Shown: positions 20,351 to 30,663 of the stretch, in pieces
How the letters are laid out: every line of letters starts with the position of its first letter
Numbering within the stretch: position 1 is the first letter of the stretch
DNA from: Adiantum capillus-veneris
Lineage: Eukaryota; Streptophyta; Polypodiopsida; Polypodiales; Pteridaceae
NCBI GenBank assembly: GCA_014529385.2
Contig: CM043963.1
Coordinates: 3,477,001-3,541,000 of the forward strand
Direction: 5' to 3'
Length of the DNA stretch: 64,000 bases
Position numbers and translations under genes: made by a program
Notes under the pieces: generated by a model
What the model was told of the DNA's origin: nothing
The model's database searches: none
What the model saw: only the letters and a program-made list of their open reading frames with translations

Positions 20351-23016
20351 ATGGCTGACAACAACAACACAGATGTGTTCAAGATGTTTGCTGCTGAGGA
20401 CAGGTTGGATGGGGACAATTACCCTATGTGGGCTTATATGATGCAACATGTTCTTGTGTCAAAGGGTGTCTGGAACATTGTGCAGGGCATTGATGTACGT
20501 CCTGGTTCTGAGGATGTAGGCGATGTTGAGGATGTTGCAGGTCTTGCTGCAAGGATTGCACCTGTTAGACTTGTTTTGCCTATGGTAGAACAAGCTCGTT
20601 GGGATGTTAAGGATGCGCAATCTCATGCATTGATTGCATTCTCTGTGAAGCGCATCATTGTTCCTCACATCCATTCAGCAAAATCTGCAAAACAGGCTTG
20701 GGATATTCTAGCAAGTCTTTATGCAAGCCACAATGAGGCTCAAATTGCTTTGCTGCGTAAAGAGCTGGAGTCCAAGATTATGCATGAAAAAGATGATATG
20801 GACACTTTCGTTGCTAGTGTCAAGGATATCAATGAGCAACTTATTTCTGCAGGTGAAGTTATTTCAGACAGTTCCCTTGTGCAGACTGTTCTTGATGCCT
20901 TACCAGATTCTTACCAGACTTTTGCTAGTACTTGGAGACTTATGACCCAAGGAAATCTAGAAGTTGTCAAGTTTGATGCATTATGCACATTGCTGTTGCA
21001 AGAGTCGCTTTCCAAAAAAAACAGGACTAGACAGCGTGCAGTTGAACAGGCTTTTATTACTTCTCAAAGAAAGGGTGGTAACAGCAATGCAGCCACTTCT
21101 TATGGTTCTGCTGCGAGTGGCAAAAATTTTGTTCCTAATGATTCTGCTGGCAGCAATTCATCTGGAAATTCTGGTGATAAGGGAAAAAAGAAGATGCGGT
21201 GCCATTATTGTAAAGCCAATGATCACTTGATCAAGTCGTGTCCTAAGTTGAAGGCCAAAGACGCTAAGAAGAAAGAGGGTGGTTCCACTGCAAATGATGG
21301 TTCCACTACAAATGCAGCCATTGTTGAGTCTTCTGTGAAAGGAGACTGTGTTGCTGATGTTGATGCAGAATGGGCTTTTAGCGTAGAGTGCACTTACAAT
21401 CCTGCTGTCCATGATGCATGCTTGTCAGTTGTTGCAGATTCACATGTGTGGTATTTCGACCTCTCTCGAATCTCTCCCTCATGGGAATTCAGTCACTTGT
21501 GCCAACAACGCCTCTTATCCAGTTCAGGGAGTTGGAAAGATTGTGCTCATTGCTGCTAATGGCATCTCCTTCACACTTGTTGATGCACTTTATGTACCTG
21601 GGATCAAGAAGAATCTCTTGTCTGTATCCGCACTTGCTAGACTTGGACTTGTAGTCAAATTTACGGATGACAGATGTACACTTCATGATCTCAGTTTTGG
21701 TGATGAAATTGTTGTATCTGGCCTTTTGTGTGGTGGGCTATATAACCTCACTTTGTATGACAAGTGTGGACAAAATTTTGCAAATGCTGTTGCAGATTCA
21801 AGGGCTATTTCAGATGCAAAACTTTGGCATGCACGTTTTGGTCATCTGAATTTTGTCAGTTTGTCGCGTTTGCAGAAATCTGATATGGTTGCTTGTTTGA
21901 CGCCTCTTGAAGCACCTGTCAAACATGTTTGTGAAGGCTATATTTTGGGTAAGATGCAGCGTTCTAAATTTCCAAAGGATGGTTCGGTTCGGGCCACATG
22001 CAAGTTGCAGCTTATGCATAGTGATGTTTGTGGGCCCATGCAAACTCCGTCCTTGGGAAATTACCTGTACTTTGTGAATTTGATTGATGATCACTCCAGG
22101 CATGCATGGGTATTTCCGCTTAAAGCGAAGTCCGAAGTTTTTATGTGCTTCAAACAATTTCTGGCTATGGCTGAAAATGTCTCGAAATGTACTATGGGCA
22201 CCCTCCGTTCAGATCGAGGGGGGGAGTATATGTCTCATGAATTTAATGCATTTCTGGCTAGTCGTGGGATAAAATACCAATGTACAGTGCCTTATACACC
22301 TCAACAAAATGGTGTTGCTGAGAGAAAAAACATGTCATTGACGGAAATGGCACGATGTATGGTAAAAAGTCAAGCTTTGCCGCATTATTTTTGGCTTGAG
22401 GCCATCATGTGTTCCACTTATGTACTTAACAAAATGGTGTTGCTGAGAGAAAAAACATGTCATTGACGGAAATGGCACGAATGTATGGTCAAAAGTCAAG
22501 CTTTGCCGCATTCTTTTTGGCTTGAGGCCATCATGTGTTCCACTTATGTACTTAACAGGTGTCCTACGAAAGCTTTGCAGTCTATTACTCCATATGAAGC
22601 ATGGCATGATAGAAAGCCTTCTATTGAGCATATGCGTGTTTTTGGCTGTTTGACATATGCTTTGGTGCCACAAGTGCAGTGTAGAAAATTGGATGATAAG
22701 GCTGTCAAATGTATTTTCGTTGGTTATAGTGCTGAAAGCAAAGGTTACAGGTTGTATCATTTGCAAACAAAACGTATTCTGGTTTCTCGGGATGTAGTGT
22801 TTGTGGAAGATTCTGTTCAACCCTTACTGTCATGTACTAGAGACAGTAATGTAAGCTCACAGGACATTTATGACACTTTGTTGCCTCTTTTCAGTGGTGG
22901 AAATACGAATGTAAGTTCCAATGAGGCAAATGTACAGCCTATGGGGGTTTCTGAAAATGTTTTAGATCAACCTATTACTGATGCAGATGTACATGATGTA
23001 CTTGATGAGGAAAGGG
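20351..23016 (+). pseudogene. copia-2 gag, protease and integrase, disrupted (5' part)
   Basis: ATG at 20351 starts a Gag equivalent to copia-1, with the zinc knuckle CHYCKANDHLIKSC intact. At 21460/21461 a 44-bp stretch present in copia-1 and copia-3 is missing; it encoded the protease active site (DSGATKH) and it shifts the frame, so the first frame ends at 21559. Integrase continues in another frame from about 21460, keeps SDRGGEY and NGVAERKN, then meets a 125-bp tandem duplication with a one-base shift (22306-22556) and reopens at 22485-23016. There the Mutator-like insertion cuts it after DEER. The rest of the polyprotein lies at 30664-32394. Confidence 0.93.
22306..22556 (+). repeat. 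tandem duplication (125 and 126 bp) in copia-2 integrase
   Basis: 22306-22430 is repeated at 22431-22556 with one inserted base and a few substitutions. It duplicates the segment downstream of the catalytic Glu and shifts the frame. Confidence 0.92.
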
Positions 23017-23030
23017 GATAATAATTATGT

Positions 23031-23051
23031 AAGCTTCTAATTTAGAGCTTT
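23031..23051 (+). repeat. left TIR core of the MULE-type insertion
   Basis: A 21-bp sequence found inverted and exact at 30625-30645. Outside the core the two ends match only loosely. Confidence 0.85.
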
Positions 23052-24860
23052 CCAAAAAAACATAGAGCTTTGGCAATCAAAGGCTCTTACAACCTCATCT
23101 ATTAATTCTACTACACATAATTTAAGAGATGTCTGGATTTGGTTAAAAGACCCAATCATAGAAATTACTTAAATCTAATCTAAATGCTTTTTTAGGACTT
23201 AAATCTAATCTAAATGCTTTGCATGTCTTTTTATCATGTTCTAGAATTATGGGCTATAGTTGGAGTAACCATAGCCCATAAGGTTTTACCTTTGGACTTT
23301 ATGGAATCATTAATCATATATGACCATTGAAAATGATATAATGTAATGTAAGAAATCACTTTATGTGTGATAATAAAAGTCTAATGAGCTAGGTATAAGC
23401 CGTGACAACTTAATATTGCATGCTTGTATAGCCCCCGACCAATTGTAGACAAGTATAGGCGCATCTATTCTCCTACCTAATTTTGTGATCATATGGTGAC
23501 TTAGTTAAACGCTTATTCAAAATATCCACATACTATTATAAAAATAATGTGCACAATGTCTCACTGTCTATATAGATGGTCAAGATGTGGGGTTCACTTT
23601 ATAGAGAATGATATTAAAATGAGATATAGAAGAAATCTAACCAAGGAAACCTCATCTATAAAGAAGAGTTTTTCTAAACATATCACACACCTCACACAAT
23701 GGATGGCATTAGCTACATATTAAAACGGTGATATAAGTTGTGTATCCAATAGCTTAATTTTAAATCAACCAAAAGCATAAATCATACACACAGAGACCAC
23801 CCAAACCATCCCTATACAAGGACGTTGAGAGTACGCTTGTGTGAAGCCTTTCAGAAAGTTACTCCATAATGGTGACATATGCCAATTTTCAAGCTGACCA
23901 AAACTCTTTAATGCTCTAATTTGAGGGCCACCACTCAAATAAAAGATGACATCAACCATCATCAATAGTTAAATGATTTCCTACAATTTTTAAGAAATTC
24001 ATCCTCACAATTGTATGAGAAAATCCAAAAAATATGTTTACAATAACTTAGCAAGGATGATTAATTGCAAACAAAGTGAGACATAAAGCTTAGCACTAGG
24101 TTGGTAACGGGACACTATACGTCCTTAGACATTTATATCTCCAATTTAATGACCAATTTCCTTGAGCTATTTGAAGAGTTTCGATATGAAATCTCTAGTG
24201 CTAACTATCCACAAAGTTCTCTCACCACAGGAGTGGATGAACTCTTTTGATCTATCTCTTGCCATGCACGTGGATAGAGCTTCTAAAAGTGAGATTCTGC
24301 CTCATAAAAATGGAGTTCCTTGGAGATACTAGTGATAAAAGGCTTTGGCTAGTAATTGTCTAAAAAGGTCTACTGTGAAATTGCTGATATTGCTATTCTA
24401 TTCTGAAGTTTCATACTAAAGGAATAAAAACTTTTTAAATTCTTCACCGAAAGCTGTTCCCCACATACTTAATTATCATTTATACTACAAGAGCTAACAA
24501 CAACAAATAGGGGTAAAAAAATGCTTATAATTTTATGATGTTTAAGGAGGTTGATAGAGTGATAGCTAGTTCTCCAAAACAAAAGACATGAAAGATCCAA
24601 GATTCCAGCTCAATAGACACCATCCCTGTCCCTCATGCTATTCACATCTTCATTTAGCTACAATGCAACAATCTTCAATATCTTTCGACTCGTATGCTCC
24701 TTTTTGTAGCTTTATGGTTAACATATTACTGGCCGAGGATTTTGACTAAAGCTGCTACCTTGATTACAAGCTGTCAAACATGGTGTCTATAGGTTTGAGA
24801 TGGTTTGTGACCTTATAAATAGTCCATATGTGGAAATAAATCACATATAAATACATGTGA
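23052..24860. other. AT-rich interior of the MULE-type insertion
   Basis: No convincing reading frame or motif. A short direct repeat (GGACTTAAATCTAATC region) occurs near 23170-23220. Confidence 0.4.
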
Positions 24861-24862
24861 GA

Positions 24863-24910
24863 GCTCACAGATCATCTGCTAGATTGCTTGTGCGGACGGT
24901 CTGTGAGCTT
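24863..24910. repeat. imperfect palindrome with ACGGTCTGTGAGC arm
   Basis: GCTCACAGA at the left pairs with TCTGTGAGC at the right around a 30-bp loop. Related GACGGT-containing sequences recur at 25514-25550, 27470-27513, 27617-27655, 27717-27760 and 27855-27893. Confidence 0.7.
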
Positions 24911-24937
24911 ATGACTGGTCCAACTGTCACCTACAAT

Positions 24938-25121
24938 GACCAGGTACTGTTTCTACAGAGAGTCCGTTTGCGTGCACACGGATGGTCTGGGGGCGTATGA
25001 ATGTTCCTTCTGTGGAATATAAATATGTGGACCAGGTACTGTTTCTACAGAGAGTCCGTTTGCGTGCACACGGATGGTCTGGGGGCGTATGAATGTTCCT
25101 TCTGTGGAATATAAATACCGC
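24938..25121. repeat. 92-bp tandem duplication
   Basis: 24938-25029 and 25030-25121 match almost base for base (starting GACCAGGTACTGTTTC). Confidence 0.93.
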
Positions 25122-25872
25122 TCCTTAGGAAGGTTACACACTGCCATTTTCAAATGGGCACCCGTCGAAAACATGGCGGCCCAATTCAAAATGGCGGATG
25201 GGGCTTAGGTGTACACACGTATGCTACACATTGCCGTCTTTAAGAAATGAAAAAGGAAGGTGCTGATTGGTCAAAGAGAATTGGCAACGCCTACGCCATA
25301 TTTGGGCAACATGTGTTTTGGCGTCGAGCTGGCTGCCAGCAAGGAAATGGCATGCGAGGATGGTTCATGCACAACGGGCGCCATTTCACAGTTGGATGAG
25401 CATAGAGAATTAGTTTGTCAGATTATTAGAGCGGGCATTGCCGTAGTGTCTAATAACCTGCCTTATGAGAGCACAGCATTTCAAGAGATAAATTGAACCT
25501 GATCTTTTAATGAGAGCTCAAAGATCGTTCGTGCGCGCAGGGTCGGACCAGCAGTGGACATTTGTGGAGGCCTCAGAGTAGCAGGGACAACATCACGACG
25601 AATGGAGACAATATAGATCCGACGTACGACCAATCGACAGACGAAAGGCACATGTGCTTTATGAAAGCAGCGTATGCAGGGAGGAGCTCATCCCACGGCA
25701 ACGTAAGCGCAGGGTAGGAGACAACGGTAGAAGAATGAAGATGATAGCATAAACAAAATTAATGTGGTGCTCCTTTTAACACCAAATAAGAAGGTCCATC
25801 TCATAAATATTTTCGCGTCGCGAAGAGCCTCTCGATAGCGCTGGAACGAGCTTTCCCTAACGAGCTGTCTCC

Positions 25873-25908
<36 letters not shown>

Positions 25909-25961
25909 GCACAAAATCACAGTAAGCTTCATGCTTCTCCTTGCTCTCACTTTCCCTGACG

Positions 25962-26004
<43 letters not shown>

Positions 26005-26253
26005 GGAGTCAAAATTCACAAAACACAGTTCTTAACGGCACTTGTCAATCCAAAAGCGAGAACATCTGGGTGGTGGCCAATATATTAAGTCTGTGGTTTT
26101 GGCTGGGATATGCTTCTGCACAACTACAACTCCAGCAAAACATATGTTGCCTTGCAGCAAGCGAAAAGCCTAGACCTGTGAAAGAACATTCGCATACCTG
26201 GGCTACATGACAAGGTTTACTCATTGACTACGACAGCAAGGGTAAGTATGTAT

Positions 26254-26398
26254 TCAATCCTCATCTGATGGGCTGAACAGAAGCTTCTCCTCGGGATCTG
26301 GAGGAGGGTCCTCATCTTCATAGTCACCATCATCATCTTCAGCATAATTGGAATCATCGTAGGGGGACCTGCTGCTTCCTCCACATCCAAGGGAGCCC
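26254..26398 (-). pseudogene. possible captured gene fragment, acidic C-terminal exon
   Basis: On the minus strand one frame reads SPYDDSNYAEDDDGDYED followed by EDPPPDPEEKLLFSPSDED and a TGA at 26256-26254. The composition is non-repetitive at codon level and looks like the acidic C-terminus of a real protein. The frame is closed by a stop about 145 bp upstream; just before that, another frame (KETENGAPLDVEE) looks coding-like, so a frameshift or intron border is possible. I do not recognise the protein. Mutator-like elements often carry host gene pieces, which is why I flag it. Confidence 0.4.
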
Positions 26399-26836
26399 CG
26401 TTCTCAGTTTCTTTCACTCCGCCTGCGTACTCTCCTGGAGAGGCAGGAGGAGGGTATGCTGTAGTCGTACAGTTCCTAGCCACGATGCATAAGGCCCCTG
26501 CACTTGTACAAAGGCAACCACACTCAGACGTACATTTGTGCGTGTAGCAGCAAGGTGTTTTATGCTTGCTTCCAAGACAGGTGACCAATGATGTGTAGCT
26601 GCGGGCACTATGTAATAACGAGCTCTTCATCGCCACCGCCATCGGTGGCAAGAGCTGCCGCAATGAATGAATCTGGGTCGAAGAAGAGGTGGCGGAAAGC
26701 CCTGCAAAGACAGCCTTAGAAGAAACGCTCCCAGAGTCCAGAGAAGAGTAAAAGCCTTGCGCCTGTGCAGCAGCGCCATAGCCCCTTGACACTGCACTCT
26801 GATGACGAACACAAAGTTCTTTGTCCGAAAAATATA

Positions 26837-26883
<47 letters not shown>

Positions 26884-27084
26884 TTTGAGGCACAAAATCA
26901 GAGTAAGCTTCTTTTTTTTTCGACACACCATAGGGCCCACAGGGGAGCTGCTTATCCCTTCCAAATATTAGCCATGTTACATGGTCGGGCAAGGGCCGCG
27001 TACCATCGGGCAAGAGCCACGCATAGGCATCACCATGGCCACCTAATTGATGCACCACATGCTGGGAACGACGGAGAGAACTCG

Positions 27085-27292
27085 TAGCAACTAGCTAGGA
27101 ACCTCCTCCTCGGGTGACGCACCCCAGGAGGAGGATGCACTCGAGTGTCCAAGGGCAAGAGCCCTAGCAACGTGAACACCAGGTGAGCACAAGGTGTCCC
27201 TCTAGAGTGTGACCCAACTAGGGCTTTGAACTCACAACCCATAGGTTGAGAGGCCAAAGCCTTACCGTTAGACCAACTCTTTGGGGACTCAG
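27085..27292 (-). mobile_element. tRNA-derived SINE
   Basis: On the minus strand an RNA polymerase III-type head is visible: A-box-like TGGTCTAACGG (27275-27265) and, about 32 bp on, B-box-like GAGTTCAAAGC (27233-27223). Between them the order resembles a tRNA (GGTAAGGCTTTGG...). A tRNA-unrelated body follows to about 27085. The exact ends and a target duplication were not resolved. Confidence 0.6.
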
Positions 27293-27345
27293 AGTAAGCT
27301 TCTTGCTTCTGCTTGCTCTCACTTTCCCTGAGACGAGCTCATGTC

Positions 27346-27396
<51 letters not shown>

Positions 27397-27423
27397 CCCC
27401 CCCCCCCCCCCACCCCAATTTTG

Positions 27424-27903
27424 AGGCACGAAATCAAAGTAAACTTCCTGCTTGCTTCAAATTTCAAGCACGCAGATCGTCCACGCACGCGCAGACGGTC
27501 AGCGTGCTCATGCATAAGTGGATAATTATCACAAAACGTACTTTCTATGGTCATCACATAGCTTAAACCTTTTTATATTGAAATAAGGACATTTTCGTGC
27601 TATTATCGATGAGCTTGCAATCCGTTAGCGCGCGCGCAGACGGTTTGCGTGCTCTAGTTAGTGCATTTTGAAGCACGACATCATTAAAGTAAACTTTCTG
27701 TTTGCTTTAAATTTCAAGCACGTAGATCGTCTACGTACACGGAGACGGTCAGCTTACTCACGCATAAATGGATAATTATCACAAAACGTACTTTGTATGG
27801 TCATCACATAGCTTAAGCCTCTTTATATTGAAATAGCAGTTATGGATGAGCTTGCAATCCATCAACGTGCGTGCAGACGGTTTGCGTGCTCTAGTTGCTG
27901 CAT
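27424..27903. repeat. about 240-bp imperfect tandem duplication
   Basis: The block 27424-27660 is repeated at about 27668-27903, with roughly 85-90% similarity by eye and small indels. Both copies contain AAATTTCAAGCACG, GATAATTATCACAAAACGTA and two GACGGT motifs. Confidence 0.85.
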
Positions 27904-28382
27904 TCGATTTCTCTACGGCTAGACACTGAGGGTGAAAAACGAGCACAACGACGATCTGTCCTTGGTATGGACGTCCATAAATACAAGGGAGATGGTATGG
28001 CAATCTATAGTAGGCCGGTTGAAGCTGCGAAGGAGAGGCTACACAGGACATACAACATGTGGAGGAGCAGGTTGTGCTATTGGGGATGCAACAGAAATAT
28101 GATGGTGCGGGTACCCTGGCTTTGCAAGCGAGAATGAGGGCAATGTCAAATGTTGAACAGGTGAGGGAAATTAGAAAATCTCAAATATGCTCTCCCATGT
28201 CAGTCCATCGGTCCATAGATGTACGTTCATAGAGAACTCTAAACCTATTTGGTAGTTGGCCTTGCAAAATTGACATTGACCAACATTCTTTCTCTTCCAC
28301 GAGAATTTTGAAAAGATTACGCTCTAAATTTTGAGAAAAGAGAGACCAAGGGTTGATTGCAATGAGATGGTAAGTTGATGGT

Positions 28383-28445
28383 GAAGCTACCATGCGTTGC
28401 GTTTGCTCTTACAAGCTAAGGGGTCTTACCATCTAACCATGAGCC
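28383..28445 (-). repeat. possible second tRNA-like SINE head
   Basis: The minus strand reads GGCTCATGGTTAGATGGTAA, with an A-box-like TGGTTAGATGG, but no clear B box follows. Weak candidate only. Confidence 0.25.
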
Positions 28446-28663
28446 TCCTTACTCTAGCCTCTTTGGGTTGGCCCTATCTTCAAAGACATTCACTCATTTG
28501 CCTTGCAAAGTTTCAAGGTTTTTAGGCTCTCTTCATGGCAACTAGGACCAACTCAAGCTTAGTACTTGGAAAATTGCTAAGTAGGATAGTTTCACTACAT
28601 GTAGGGAGCTCCAAGCCATTGTTACAACATCATCTTTGTTGTCTCTAATGTATATTAAAAATA

Positions 28664-29253
28664 GGAAAATTTACCAAAACACCCTTGTATTTTGGGAAAA
28701 TTCCAAAAATAGCCCTCATATTAAAAAAAATTCCAATATACCCTCATATTAACTTTGGGTCAGCTTACTCCAAATATTGTAAAGAGTCATCTTTTTTATA
28801 AGAGGGGTCTATCTTTCAGTGTGCTAAGCAAAACATTTCACCAATGAGCTCATAAATAGAGCCATCTATGTCTGAAACTTTTCAATTTTTTCATCTTGAG
28901 AGCCCACAATACCATATTATTTCTAGTGCTATCAGTTTCTATCAAAAGAGAACCAACCTTCCTATGAATTGTCTTTGGAAATGTTTGCGAGGTTAATGAA
29001 TGGTATATTGGAAATTTTGAAAAAATTGAAGGGCATTTTGGGTTTGTTTGGCCAAATATGAGGTGTGTTTTTAGAACTTTTGAATTTGAGAGGTATTTTG
29101 AGAATTTCCACAAATTACAAGTTTGAAGGGCATTTTGGGATTGTTTTGAGGCTGTTCAGCCAAATATGAGGGGTGTTTTTATAACTTTTGAATTTGAGAG
29201 GTATTGTGGGAATTATTTCCACAAATTACAAGAGGTGTTTTGGTAGATTTTCC
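28664..29253. mobile_element. 590-bp TIR element nested in the MULE-type insertion
   Basis: Left end GGAAAATTTACCAAAACACC and right end in inverse orientation GGAAAATCTACCAAAACACC. It is flanked by TTAAAAATA (28655-28663) and TTGAAAATA (29254-29262), a 9-bp duplication with one change. The interior has an about 100-bp imperfect tandem repeat (29030-29230) and no coding capacity. The 9-bp duplication suggests a small Mutator-type MITE. Related, more decayed sequence occurs at 29530-29700. Confidence 0.7.
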
Positions 29254-29262
29254 TTGAAAATA

Positions 29263-30624
29263 GCATATTAAGATACAATATTAGTAAGTAATGACTTGCA
29301 CAATGTAGAATCTCTCACAATTTACAACTATCTATCACAGTCTATCACAACATACGATATGTAGATGGAAGTATAGAGAATTAGTTTGTTAAATTATTAG
29401 AGTACGAATTTCTTGTTGTGGTTTTACTATGAGTGTGCAATGTTGTTCTCAACCCTAAATTTTGTAGAGTCTAATTCTTTTGAGAATAGATAGTACCTTA
29501 GACAAATCTAGTGCGAAAATGGTCTTCTAATGAAGGGTTGTCAAAATAATTATCTTTGGAGATGTTGGCAAGGTTAAAAAAAGGGTATTTTAATTATTTC
29601 CAAAAAACATTAAATTGCATTTTGGACATTTTTTGCTAGATATACGGGGCATATTAGTATTCTTTTGAAAATTTGAGGGTCATTATTGAATTTCCAAATG
29701 TTTTTGGGTTACTTTAATAGATTATTTTAATTTATTGTAGAAAAATTATTAAGCTCCAACTGGGAGAGCCAAAGTCTATAAAAGAGGTTGTTCAGGTGGA
29801 TATTTAAAGACTACCAATTAACATAAAAAAGTATAGCACTTTTCTAGTATTGCAAATTGGTCACAAACGAAGTAAATTTTAAAAGTCCAAAACTTGGCAT
29901 TTAATTTTTTGATGTCTTTTATTTAATGAAAGATATGACACTCAATTAGCTTTTCATAATATATCAATCTTGGAGGTTACAAAAAGCATATTTCAAACAT
30001 TAATTTCTTCTTATATGTTTGCGACTACTCTTCATAGTCTACAAGGATGTTTTCAATGATTCTTATCATATTATTCATGATAAAGAGGCATGACTTCTAT
30101 CAAAGTGCCTCTTCTAACCAATAGAGTGCTTTCTATGTTGCTACAATGCTAGTAATGAGAAGGCCCCTTTTGAAATGCATACTATATCAGATAATTAACT
30201 TAGAGATATTATTTGCACTTAAAGAGAAAACATACACTTTATGTATACATTAGTTGGGAAAGGTTATATTTTCCCCATAGCTCACACATAGGTATACTAC
30301 TACTTAGAGCTTCTTTGATGAGTGACCACCTTATTTTAGCTTAAGACTTGTGTCTCTTGATACGGAAGTCTTGAGAAGGCTCTCCTACTAGATAAATAGT
30401 AAACCTCAAAAGTTTTGATACATACTATATTATCCTAATTTCTATTGTAAATATCTTATATGAGCTCAGAAATACACATGAACAAGCAATAGCAATATCT
30501 TTGATACAGATGTGTGTGTGTGTGTGTGTGGAAACATGCTTGTTGAAGGCATGGGAATTTGTATTTGCATTTCTAAAAGAATTGTTAAAAAGCTCCCTAA
30601 GATAATAGCTCTAAGTTTCTGAAA
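29263..30624. other. AT-rich interior of the MULE-type insertion, right side
   Basis: No reading frame recognised. A short (TG)n run lies at 30510-30529, and 29530-29700 resembles the nested TIR element. Confidence 0.4.
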
Positions 30625-30645
30625 AAAGCTCTAAATTAGAAGCTT
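30625..30645 (-). repeat. right TIR core of the MULE-type insertion
   Basis: Exact inverse of 23031-23051; the 11-bp target duplication starts 18 bp further right. Confidence 0.85.
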
Positions 30646-30663
30646 GCAAAAATTTCACACTCG

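Larger units (their letters stand above)
25840..27450. repeat. four CT-tract modules with related flanks
   Basis: CT runs at 25874-25903, 25964-25999, 26840-26881 and 27349-27393. Flanks share GTAAGCTTC...TTGCTCTCACTTTCCCTGA...GAGCTC before the run and TTTTGAGGCACAAAATCA-like sequence after it, so these are copies of one module rather than independent microsatellites. The last is followed by a C run at 27396-27411. Confidence 0.8.
23017..30663. mobile_element. Mutator-like (MULE-type) non-autonomous insertion, about 7.6 kb
   Basis: Copia-2 coding sequence is interrupted between two copies of TGAGGAAAGGG (23006-23016 and 30664-30674), an 11-bp direct repeat present once in copia-1 and copia-3. 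The ends are imperfect inverted repeats sharing an exact 21-bp core (23031-23051 versus 30625-30645, beginning AAGCTTCTAATTTAG). A 9-11 bp duplication plus TIRs points to the Mutator superfamily. No transposase motif was found, so it is non-autonomous. The interior is AT-rich at both sides with a GC-richer core (24.86-28.1 kb) holding microsatellites, tandem repeats, a SINE and a possible captured gene fragment. Class assignment is inference from ends and duplication length. Confidence 0.8.

Noticed and set aside
26217-26792. 191-codon minus-strand frame in the GC-rich part of the MULE-type insertion
   Set aside because: Its first part has no recognisable domain, and the coding-like acidic end lies in a different frame, so the whole frame is not called as a gene.
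25688-27566. Frames encoding Ser-Leu or Arg-Glu repeats
   Set aside because: Products of CT/GA microsatellites read in all frames, not proteins.
23017-30663. Helitron or hAT origin of the insertion
   Set aside because: An 11-bp direct repeat and inverted ends exclude a Helitron; hAT elements make 8-bp duplications.
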